From an uncultured Verrucomicrobiota bacterium (GTDB lineage: Bacteria > Verrucomicrobiota > Verrucomicrobiia > Opitutales > Seribacteraceae): a stretch of 64,000 nucleotides of DNA. Below, piece after piece: positions 39,228-46,440 of this stretch; position 1 is the first letter of the stretch, and each line of letters opens with the position of its first letter. The notes beneath the pieces were generated by a model. That model was not told where the DNA came from, searched no databases, and saw only the letters and a list, made by a program, of their open reading frames with translations. The stretch spans positions 21,670 through 85,669 of the forward strand of contig CACMQL010000003.1 in assembly GCA_902615835.1 (NCBI GenBank). The letters run 5' to 3'. The translations under genes and the position numbers were made by a program.

Positions 39228-40323
39228 TAGATTTTAATAATTCCAAGTATACCTTGATCTCATTTTGTATAGTGAACTCAGAAACTGATTCTGAAATATA
39301 AGTTCTATCAAGGTTCTTAGCTGTTAAAGCCCATTGGACCGAAGGGTCAGTAAAAACTGCTTCGGGTGAATTTGCAACCAATCCATTTCGGGAGTTAATG
39401 CATTCCCCTGCTCCGTTAGAGGAGGTCGTAATTACTGGGCATCCACAAGCTAGAGCCTCAAGGCAACTGTTCGAAAAGGGATCATAAGAAGTGGGTAATA
39501 CAAAAATATCCGCCATCTGGTACCATTTTGATACTTCCCTTTGAGATCCCCTGAAAAAAACTTTTTTTGCTATTCCTAATGCATCGCAAAGCTTGGAGTA
39601 AGGTTTTTGATCTCCCCGACCAATTACCCAAAGGCAGCACTTAGATTCTTGATTGATTCGTGAGACCAAACTGATTGCATGTGCTAATCCTTTCCTCTTC
39701 CACCCATTGGCACAGAAAAGCAGATGTAAAGCATTAGCATCTGCACCGAACTCCTCTTTTAGAGCCAATCTTCTCTTCTCGTTTACCGGAAAAAACGAAT
39801 CTGGGGAAAAGCCATTATGAATAACTTTTATCTTGTCCAGACTTTGTGGGTACTCTGAGGCAATTTCCTTCGAGACCATTTTCGAATTCGGTACAATCCA
39901 TGTAGAATTTTCTATCGAGTATTTTTCTAATTTAGGAGTGACAATGTGATTAGGGTTTAGAATTCGCTTTAAGAAGGTGGAATTGTTGCGAGAGAGCCAA
40001 CAATTATGGACTCCATCACCCATCCGAAAAACATGCCCAGCGATACCTCGAGTCATGCTAAAAGTAATTGAATTTTTTTTGGGATAAAAGAAACGATTGA
40101 CCGAGCTTGAGAAAGACAATGATTTCCACCAACCAGGACCTGCTCTCCCAGTAAATCGATAGCTTTCTAAATCTGCCCCGGCATAAACCAGTTGTGTGTT
40201 AAAGTTTTCGGAAAAATATTCCACATAATGTTTGGCAACATTTTCAGCTCCGCCAAGGCCATCAAACTCTTTTCTTACAATATAGAGCTTTTTTTTCTTT
40301 GGCATACAGTGAATATGAATCAT
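39220..40323 (-). CDS. Glycosyltransferase family 4
   Basis: A 367-residue GT-B enzyme. It has KKLYIVRKEFDGLGGAENVA at the acceptor side, and LLFCANGWKRKGLAHAISL, LWVIGRGDQKPYSKLCDAL and LPTSYDPFSNSCLEALACGC at the donor side, with the E-x7-E-like region. The FRMGDGVHNCWLSRNN phrase resembles LPS-core GT4 enzymes of the WaaG type. A second Met at 40305 (MPKKKKLYIV) is a plausible start. It is the first gene of the 40.3-35.4 kb minus-strand operon. Confidence 0.88.
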   Translation of the reverse strand: MIHIHCMPKKKKLYIVRKEFDGLGGAENVAKHYVEYFSENFNTQLVYAGADLESYRFTGRAGPGWWKSLSFSSSVNRFFYPKKNSITFSMTRGIAGHVFRMGDGVHNCWLSRNNSTFLKRILNPNHIVTPKLEKYSIENSTWIVPNSKMVSKEIASEYPQSLDKIKVIHNGFSPDSFFPVNEKRRLALKEEFGADANALHLLFCANGWKRKGLAHAISLVSRINQESKCCLWVIGRGDQKPYSKLCDALGIAKKVFFRGSQREVSKWYQMADIFVLPTSYDPFSNSCLEALACGCPVITTSSNGAGECINSRNGLVANSPEAVFTDPSVQWALTAKNLDRTYISESVSEFTIQNEIKVYLELLKSND

Positions 40324-40337
40324 TTAATAGTTGCACA

Positions 40338-41159
40338 ATGATTGTAAACTTAGAAGATTTTCACGAGGATATTCTTGGTAAGGCGATGCGTGGGATTGGG
40401 ATTGGTAAAAATGAAATGGCGAGTCGTTTGCAGTGTGAGAAGTCTGAGGTGGAAACTATCCTTACTGGTGGAGTAGATGAATCTTTGATTTTAGGGATGG
40501 CTAAGGAGCTCAATCTTGATGCTGAAAAACTTTTGCGGGCAGCCAGAAAGGAGTGGTGCCCTAGCCTGTTAATTGTAGATTGCCTCTATCAGTTTAATCT
40601 GCCCTTTGGTGATATGCATGTGAATGTATATGTAGTTTGGGATAAACAGTACAAAAATGCATGGATATTCGATAGTGGCCCTTTAGTTGAACCGATTTTA
40701 GGTTTTCTTAATGAGAAAAGTTTAACAGTAAATGCTATATTCCTTACTCATACTCATCGCGATCATATTGCAAGCCTTGATGATTTAAGACAGCGATCAG
40801 GGAATCCCTCTGTGTATGTGCATGAATTGGAAGCCATTGATGGATGTACTTCTATTAGAGAAGGCTTCGAGCATAGGACCGATGGACTTTCGTTGAGCAC
40901 ACTACACACACATGGGCACGCATGGGGCGGGATGAGCTATGTGATCGAAGGGCTCGAGAGACCGATTGCCGTCGTTGGCGATGCGATCTTTGCCGGATCG
41001 ATGGGGGGTGCAATGATTTCCTATGAAGATGCCTTGCGAACCAACCGGGAGAAAATCATGACTTTGCCCGATGATACGGTACTTTGCCCAGGGCATGGGC
41101 CGATGACTACTGTTAGCGAGGAAAAAAAGAACAACCCATTTTTCCCAGAATTTCGTTAA
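40338..41159 (+). CDS. MBL-fold metallohydrolase with an N-terminal HTH-like domain
   Basis: About 273 residues from the chosen ATG (MIVNLEDFHEDIL). The first 70 residues resemble an XRE-type helix-turn-helix (GKNEMASRLQCEKSEVETIL). The rest is a metallo-beta-lactamase fold of the glyoxalase II kind, with the zinc motif THTHRDHIAS, HTHGHAWGGMSYVIE, VVGDAIFAG and LCPGHGPMTT. The frame is open to 40299, but that would overlap the divergent GT4 start. An HTH ahead of an MBL domain is unusual; it may be only a helical cap. Confidence 0.82.
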   Translation: MIVNLEDFHEDILGKAMRGIGIGKNEMASRLQCEKSEVETILTGGVDESLILGMAKELNLDAEKLLRAARKEWCPSLLIVDCLYQFNLPFGDMHVNVYVVWDKQYKNAWIFDSGPLVEPILGFLNEKSLTVNAIFLTHTHRDHIASLDDLRQRSGNPSVYVHELEAIDGCTSIREGFEHRTDGLSLSTLHTHGHAWGGMSYVIEGLERPIAVVGDAIFAGSMGGAMISYEDALRTNREKIMTLPDDTVLCPGHGPMTTVSEEKKNNPFFPEFR

Positions 41160-41161
41160 GC

Positions 41162-41560
41162 CTACCTGGCTTGCAAGCGAAAATCTTCGAGATTATTTAG
41201 CCTACAAAGATCGACAACTTCTGTAACGAATTTGAGTGGTACATTTTCGTCCGCTACTACTAAAACCATAGGCTTTTTTTTCAGACTAGCACTGGACTTG
41301 AGTACTTTTTCTAGATCATCTCGATCGGTTGGGTTTCCATTCACAAAGGTTTCACCCTCCGCTTTGATCGAAATAATGAGTTCATTGCGAACAATATTCG
41401 ATCCCGCACTTTCGATTTTAGGCAACTTTACATTCAGTGCCCGCAAATCCTGAAACTGCATGGTGACCAAAAAAAAGATGATGAGAACCATGAGCACATC
41501 AATTAGGGGAACAACATCTATCTTTGGCTTTCTATGTCGACTAAATACTCTCTCACTCAT
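41162..41560 (-). CDS. ExbD/TolR family biopolymer transport protein
   Basis: A 132-residue inner-membrane protein with one N-terminal span (IDVVPLIDVLMVLIIFFLVT, including the functional Asp of the ExbD/TolR helix) and a periplasmic domain (FVNGNPTDRDDLEKVL, PMVLVVADENVPLKFV). With the ExbB-like partner 12 bases upstream it forms a proton-driven energiser of TonB or Tol systems. It converges with the MBL gene, whose stop lies 2 bases away. Confidence 0.92.
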   Translation of the reverse strand: MSERVFSRHRKPKIDVVPLIDVLMVLIIFFLVTMQFQDLRALNVKLPKIESAGSNIVRNELIISIKAEGETFVNGNPTDRDDLEKVLKSSASLKKKPMVLVVADENVPLKFVTEVVDLCRLNNLEDFRLQAR

Positions 41561-41572
41561 ACTTCCAAAGAC

Positions 41573-42541
41573 CTAGATGCTTTCATTTTTTGGATAAACG
41601 GCATCAACCAATTTTTCGGTAAGCCAGTCTAATGAAGAGGCCCTTTTTTCAATTAATCTTACCAAATAAGCATGTGCAATTAAGGTAGGGATGGCTATGG
41701 CCAGTCCAACAATTGTCGTGAGAAGAGCCATGGCAATTCCCTCGGAGAAAATAGAAGGATCCCCCGCCCCACCCCCAGATGGTATTTGAGAAAATACCTG
41801 AACCAAACCAGTGACCGTGCCTAACAAGCCAAGCAAAGGGGCCGCAGAGACAACGACCTCTAGCAAAAATAAACCGCGCTCCATCGAAGCAATTTCTAAT
41901 CGAGAATAACTGCGTAAGGAGTCGATCGAGGGGTTTTCTCTGGTCGCAACCCAGACTATTCTTTCCGCAGCTGAGTGTTTTTTCCATTTTCGATCAGGAA
42001 ATTCTCCATTATTCAAAGCCTTGGCAACCTTTCGGGGGAAAGTTAAGCCACTGCGTAAGGAATAAATCCGTTCAAAGGAAATAAAAACTGCCATCAGTAG
42101 GCAAATGCCTAAGGGATAGATAAATAGACCAAGTTGAGAAACTGATAAAGGTTGCTTTAATTTCTCAAGAATTGCGATGTATGGACGGGCATTCTGTCCA
42201 ATGCCCAAAAGCATCAGGTTCTGATTTTTAAAAAAAGTTATAGACTCATTCTGATCATCAAAATCAGCCAGATTGACACCTCCCGGTAGGTCGAAAAGAG
42301 CAAACTTAAAATCATCTCCCTGATAAATGCCAAATGGATCGTGACCGGGAATTGAATTCATCAATTGCGGGTCTGAATCGTCTTTGAGCACAACACACTG
42401 TAGATTTGCCGCTTTCATTGATCTAATAAAGCTACTCGGTTCATAAGATACTTCATTAGACGAAAAATTGGTACATCCTCCAAGATTTAAGGCAAGGAAT
42501 GTGAATAAAACCAGTTTCAAAACAAAAAGATGTAAGACCAA
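41573..42541 (-). CDS. ExbB/TolQ/MotA-family proton channel with an unusual N-terminal extension
   Basis: A 322-residue protein. The C-terminal 210 residues are the TolQ/ExbB channel: a first span (LGLFIYPLGICLLMAVFISF), the large cytoplasmic loop, then LFLLEVVVSAAPLLGLLGTV and GIAMALLTTIVGLAIAIPT. The first 110 residues are extra: a hydrophobic start followed by ALNLGGC, which looks like a lipobox, and a soluble stretch before the first span. If the start is right, the protein would be lipid-anchored or exported at its N-terminus; an inner start near 42214 would give a normal ExbB. Confidence 0.88.
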   Translation of the reverse strand: MVLHLFVLKLVLFTFLALNLGGCTNFSSNEVSYEPSSFIRSMKAANLQCVVLKDDSDPQLMNSIPGHDPFGIYQGDDFKFALFDLPGGVNLADFDDQNESITFFKNQNLMLLGIGQNARPYIAILEKLKQPLSVSQLGLFIYPLGICLLMAVFISFERIYSLRSGLTFPRKVAKALNNGEFPDRKWKKHSAAERIVWVATRENPSIDSLRSYSRLEIASMERGLFLLEVVVSAAPLLGLLGTVTGLVQVFSQIPSGGGAGDPSIFSEGIAMALLTTIVGLAIAIPTLIAHAYLVRLIEKRASSLDWLTEKLVDAVYPKNESI

Positions 42542-43138
42542 TTAGCTGTAACTTAATAAAGAAGCAACATTTTCGATTTTTGACCCATTGCCAAGTAATT
42601 CATCGATTGGATCCCATTTACCATTTATAAGTGATTCCCGGGCACCTTCCCGTATTTCAAAAGCATAGCTGGCGTCACCAATCAGTATTAAATTATTAAT
42701 AAGATCAATTTTAACTTCGTGTTGCGGATCGTTTTCGATCATTTCAGCTAACTTCATTCTGTCCGGTTCGTTAACGGTAACGCAGGGCATTCCAAGATTA
42801 ATGGAGTTGCCAAAGAAAATTTCAGCAAAATTTCCGGCAATGATTGCACGGAAACCAGCCCTGTAGAGTGACTGAGGTGCATGTTCACGACTACTTCCAC
42901 ATCCAAAATTCATTCCAGAAAGCATGATGGATGCATTTGAAAATTGGGGATCATTTAAAGCATGATCGGTACGGTTACCTTCTCCATCATGCCTGACATC
43001 ATAAAATAAATATTCGCCCAATCCATCAAATGTAACGCACTTCATGAAACGGGCTGGAATGATTCGATCGGTATCAATATCGTCCCCGGGTACATGAATT
43101 GCCTGCCCGGTGATGCAAGTAATTTTCTCAAGAGACAT
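42542..43138 (-). CDS. leuD: 3-isopropylmalate dehydratase small subunit (LeuD)
   Basis: A 198-residue swivelling-domain subunit of isopropylmalate isomerase in leucine synthesis. Family phrases are AIHVPGDDIDTDRIIPARF, MNFGCGSSREHAPQSL, AIIAGNFAEIFFGNSINLG and MPCVTV. The ATG at 43138 gives the standard N-terminus (MSLEKITCITG), although the frame is open further. It follows leuC after 13 bases. Confidence 0.96.
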   Translation of the reverse strand: MSLEKITCITGQAIHVPGDDIDTDRIIPARFMKCVTFDGLGEYLFYDVRHDGEGNRTDHALNDPQFSNASIMLSGMNFGCGSSREHAPQSLYRAGFRAIIAGNFAEIFFGNSINLGMPCVTVNEPDRMKLAEMIENDPQHEVKIDLINNLILIGDASYAFEIREGARESLINGKWDPIDELLGNGSKIENVASLLSYS

Positions 43139-43151
43139 CAATAAGAGTATG

Positions 43152-44561
43152 TTAAGAGGGAAAAATTTCGCGACTGTCAGCAATCTCACCCGAAATTGCT
43201 GCAGCGGCAACCATAAGGGGACTCATAAGCATTGTCCGACCAGTGGGGCTTCCTTGTCGACCCTTAAAGTTTCGATTGCTTGAGCTTGCACAGAGTTGGT
43301 CTCCCAGCAACTTATCCGGATTCATGGCGAGGCACATCGAGCAACCTGCCCTTCTCCACTCGAACCCTGCAGATTTAAAGATGCTATCCAAGCCTTTTTG
43401 CTCGGCCAATTGACTCACTATTTGTGACCCCGGGACAACGATTGCCTTCACTCCTTCCCTTACTTTACGACCGTTTAATCGTGTCGCCACTTCTTCAAGA
43501 TCCGAAAGTCTCCCATTGGTGCATGAACCGATAAAGGCTACATCTATGGGTGTGCCTTTGACCGGCGAACCCGCTTGCAATTTCATGTACTCCAGAGCTT
43601 CCGTTGCACTACTTGCTTCCGAACCGAATAGTTGAGAAGGATCCGGGATATTTTCCTCCACTGAAATTGCCTGAGCAGGGTTGATTCCCCAAGTCACAGT
43701 TGGGGAAATTTCGGAGGCATTCAAAAACACAACATCATCATAGTCACAACCAACATCGGAGGCGAGTGATTCCCATGTGTTTATCGCAGTATCCCAATCT
43801 GAACCTTTAGGGCAATATGGTCTACCATGCAAATATTCGAAGGTTTTGGCGTCCGGATTGACATACCCAACTCTGGCCCCACCCTCGATTGACATATTAC
43901 AGGCTGTCATTCTTTCCTCCATCGAAAAATTGTCAAAGACTTCACCAGCATATTCGTAAGCGAAACCGGTTCCGCCGTTTACTCCGAGCTTACGAATAAT
44001 GTGCAGAATTACATCTTTGGCATAAACACCGGGGGGCAAACTTCCATTTACCTCTATTCTGCGGACTTTAAGCGGAGAAAGAGCGAGGGTTTGGGTGGCA
44101 AGTAGATCGCGAACTTGACTGGTGCCAACCCCGAATGCAATCGCTCCAAATGCACCATGGGTAGAAGTGTGCGAATCCCCACATGCAATGGTCATACCAG
44201 GTTGAGTGAGTCCTTGTTCAGGACCTACAACATGCACGATTCCCTGCATGCCAGAACTAACATCAAAGAATGTTATTCCCGTTTCCTCGCAATTTCTCCT
44301 CAGTTCCTTGATCATTGCATCAGCTAAGGGATCTGAATATGGTTCACTGATCTCATCGGTCGGCACGATATGATCGACTGTGGCAAAGGTTCTTTCTGGG
44401 TAGCGAACCGGTAGCCCTTTCTCCTTAAGCATCCCAAAAGCCTGTGGGCTGGTTACTTCGTGTATAAGATGTCTACCTACAAATAATTGAGTCTGGCCGT
44501 TTTCCAAAGTACCAACCGTGTGGTTTCTCCATACTTTTTGGAATAAATTTAACTTTTCCAT
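43152..44561 (-). CDS. leuC: 3-isopropylmalate dehydratase large subunit (LeuC)
   Basis: A 469-residue aconitase-family enzyme of leucine synthesis. It shows [40 protein letters not shown] and the cluster ligands FIGSCTNGR and [12 protein letters not shown] (Cys-x2-Cys). Start [16 protein letters not shown] is the usual LeuC start. It is followed by leuD. This pair separates the polysaccharide and flagellar regions. Confidence 0.98.
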   Translation of the reverse strand: MEKLNLFQKVWRNHTVGTLENGQTQLFVGRHLIHEVTSPQAFGMLKEKGLPVRYPERTFATVDHIVPTDEISEPYSDPLADAMIKELRRNCEETGITFFDVSSGMQGIVHVVGPEQGLTQPGMTIACGDSHTSTHGAFGAIAFGVGTSQVRDLLATQTLALSPLKVRRIEVNGSLPPGVYAKDVILHIIRKLGVNGGTGFAYEYAGEVFDNFSMEERMTACNMSIEGGARVGYVNPDAKTFEYLHGRPYCPKGSDWDTAINTWESLASDVGCDYDDVVFLNASEISPTVTWGINPAQAISVEENIPDPSQLFGSEASSATEALEYMKLQAGSPVKGTPIDVAFIGSCTNGRLSDLEEVATRLNGRKVREGVKAIVVPGSQIVSQLAEQKGLDSIFKSAGFEWRRAGCSMCLAMNPDKLLGDQLCASSSNRNFKGRQGSPTGRTMLMSPLMVAAAAISGEIADSREIFPS

Positions 44562-44628
44562 CCCAAACCAATTTATGGATTGATTGGATCTACGGCAAGA
44601 GCAATGATGCTTTGATAAGGCTAAGAAA

Positions 44629-44979
44629 CTAGTTTTTGAGATATGTGGATCTCATTTTACCATCCGAAGATAATCCCTGCTTGTCATGATTACTTTTCAT
44701 AGAGGCTTTGTCTTTGAGCTTCTCAAATGAATTAGCATTTCTGGATTGAAGATTCATAACGTAATCGATTTTCGTGTTCGCTAAATCATTATTCCTCGGA
44801 TTATCCGAAAGCCCTTCTTTTGCAGAAAGTAAAACTTTGAGACTTTCATCTTTTTGAAGCATGATTGAGTCGATTGTATCCAAATCCTTGGCTGCTATTG
44901 CCTGCGTCTCGGCATGTAATAGATTTTCCAAGGTTTCCAAGGACTCAATGAAATAAGCGAAAGCATCTTCGCTCGTCAT
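44629..44979 (-). CDS. Small flagellar protein, FlgN/FliT-like chaperone candidate
   Basis: A 116-residue helical protein. The start [22 protein letters not shown] and the [21 protein letters not shown] stretch have the amphipathic spacing of FlgN or FliT export chaperones. It begins 4 bases after fliS, so it is co-transcribed with it. I recognise the type but not a certain family; FliT-like cap chaperone would fit its position after fliD and fliS. Confidence 0.55.
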   Translation of the reverse strand: MTSEDAFAYFIESLETLENLLHAETQAIAAKDLDTIDSIMLQKDESLKVLLSAKEGLSDNPRNNDLANTKIDYVMNLQSRNANSFEKLKDKASMKSNHDKQGLSSDGKMRSTYLKN

Positions 44980-44983
44980 AGAA

Positions 44984-45430
44984 TCAAGCCTGTAGTGAAA
45001 TAGATCCGGGCTGACTGTCTACGGAAGGAGAATTCCCATCAGTCGGATTTTGAATAAGCATTTCTGCCCAAGCTTCCCTTAATTCGCTAATTACTTTATC
45101 TGCTTCCGCGATAGGCTCAGACTTTTTCTGGAGATTTGCCTGCTGAAGTTGATACAAAACATAATCATAAAGCCTGTAGAGTGTGCCTGGTAATTCGCCC
45201 GGAACTGACATATCCAAAGATGATTGGAGTTCAGTGACTATATTCTGAGCTTTGATAAGGTTGTTATTTATACCTTCATTTTTTTTGGTTAAATCTTTTT
45301 CGTCGAATGAATTAAGGGCTGCGGTGGTAAATCGTAAATAACCATCGAAAAGCATGAGTACGAGTTTGCCTGGACTGGCCGTTTGGACTGACTGCGCCTT
45401 ATATGATTTTGCTATTTTATCGTACTGCAT
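44984..45430 (-). CDS. fliS: Flagellin-specific export chaperone FliS
   Basis: A 148-residue chaperone that keeps flagellin unfolded before export. Landmarks are YKAQSVQTASPGKLVLMLFDG, which is the FliS start, and the helical core SSLDMSVPGELPGTLYRLYDY and EADKVISELREAWAEML. The C-terminal NPTDGNSPSVDSQPGS tail is longer than usual. It lies 15 bases after the FlgM-like gene and 4 bases before the FlgN/FliT-like gene. The locus has at least five flagellin clients on the opposite strand. Confidence 0.92.
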   Translation of the reverse strand: MQYDKIAKSYKAQSVQTASPGKLVLMLFDGYLRFTTAALNSFDEKDLTKKNEGINNNLIKAQNIVTELQSSLDMSVPGELPGTLYRLYDYVLYQLQQANLQKKSEPIAEADKVISELREAWAEMLIQNPTDGNSPSVDSQPGSISLQA

Positions 45431-45445
45431 GGAACTTGGAAATTT

Positions 45446-45736
45446 CTAATTAAAATTTTCGTTTTGCAGTATTTTTGCAGATAAACTTTCTAAATTATCA
45501 TCGGAAAGCCAATTTGGATCTTCAAGGAGCCTTTTGGCATTTTCAACAACTGATTCCCGAATGTCTGGGGTTGCGTTGTGGGCTAAATTGGACAAATCCG
45601 TTAGGGCATGTAAGGTGGAGTTTGTATTTTCGGAAACCAAATTTTGTTGGTTTATAGTTGATGGGGACTTGACCGGTAAACCATTCGAAACGGGATGAAT
45701 GGGAAAGGGTTGATTATCTCCAGATATTGATTCCAT
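45446..45736 (-). CDS. FlgM-like anti-sigma-28 candidate
   Basis: A 96-residue protein. The N-terminal half is low-complexity and disordered-looking (HPVSNGLPVKSPSTINQQN). The C-terminal half, IRESVVENAKRLLEDPNWLS followed by DDNLESLSAKIL, follows the pattern of the FlgM sigma-28-binding helices. It lies directly upstream of fliS. A sigma-28 promoter is present at 51511-51537, so a cognate anti-sigma factor is expected. Identification is by pattern only; it is not a confident family match. Confidence 0.5.
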   Translation of the reverse strand: MESISGDNQPFPIHPVSNGLPVKSPSTINQQNLVSENTNSTLHALTDLSNLAHNATPDIRESVVENAKRLLEDPNWLSDDNLESLSAKILQNENFN

Positions 45737-45789
45737 TGCGATGATATTAAAAGATTATTATTTTGAGTAGATTTATGCAATAAAAATAT

Positions 45790-46440
45790 TCATCTTTTCG
45801 GGAGGGTAGAAAAAATGGTGGAGGCAACATACTTGGTGAAATTTCTTGGCGAATGCAATATGCTTCCATTGGTTCTTTCGGATAGGGCTCGAACCTGTGA
45901 TAATTCCTGAAATTCTGAGGCACCCAAAATGATGCTTGCGTGTCCGGCGTCAAAAGTTTCATCAATTGCCCACATAAATTCACCTGTCTTGAGATCCACT
46001 AATTTCGATCTTACTCCCAATGACATGGGGCGGTAAGGTTTGTAAGAATCGAGATCAACGAAGAGCACCCCATTTGCGGAAGTGTACTCCTCAATGATTT
46101 TAAGGAAATTCGATGGTAAATTTCGGGAGGAAGACACTCTTTCTTTTCCTGCAATTACTTTAAGTTCGGCAGGAGATAATTGAATCACTTCAAAAATTCT
46201 TTCTTGTGATAACTCTTGGAGAAAAATTTGATCGCAGAAAGTAAGAAGGCTATTCGCTGAGTCTGGATGGAAGCAAGGTAGAAGTACAACACGGTTAAAG
46301 TGTAGCGGGAGGCGGTCAACCGGATAAACATTTGTAGGTTGAAAAGGTTCAGCCCGGGCTACGACTTTTTCCTCCTTAAATTTTCGGCAAGAGGTGCTCA
46401 ATACAATAAGTAAAGATATGAATGTAAATAATAATCTCAT
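45790..46440 (-). CDS. Lipoprotein in the flagellar operon
   Basis: A 216-residue protein with a lipoprotein signal peptide: hydrophobic LLFTFISLLIVLSTSC with Cys18 as the likely lipidated residue. The mature part is alpha/beta (VVLLPCFHPDSANSLL, GVLFVDLDSYKPYRPMSLG, LVDLKTGEFMWAIDETFDA), a layout reminiscent of the CsgG/FlgT-like outer-membrane fold. Its start overlaps the fliD stop by 4 bases (ATGA), so it is translationally coupled. The name is not certain; FlgO/FlgT-type outer-membrane flagellar roles are possible. Confidence 0.6.
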   Translation of the reverse strand: MRLLFTFISLLIVLSTSCRKFKEEKVVARAEPFQPTNVYPVDRLPLHFNRVVLLPCFHPDSANSLLTFCDQIFLQELSQERIFEVIQLSPAELKVIAGKERVSSSRNLPSNFLKIIEEYTSANGVLFVDLDSYKPYRPMSLGVRSKLVDLKTGEFMWAIDETFDAGHASIILGASEFQELSQVRALSERTNGSILHSPRNFTKYVASTIFSTLPKR

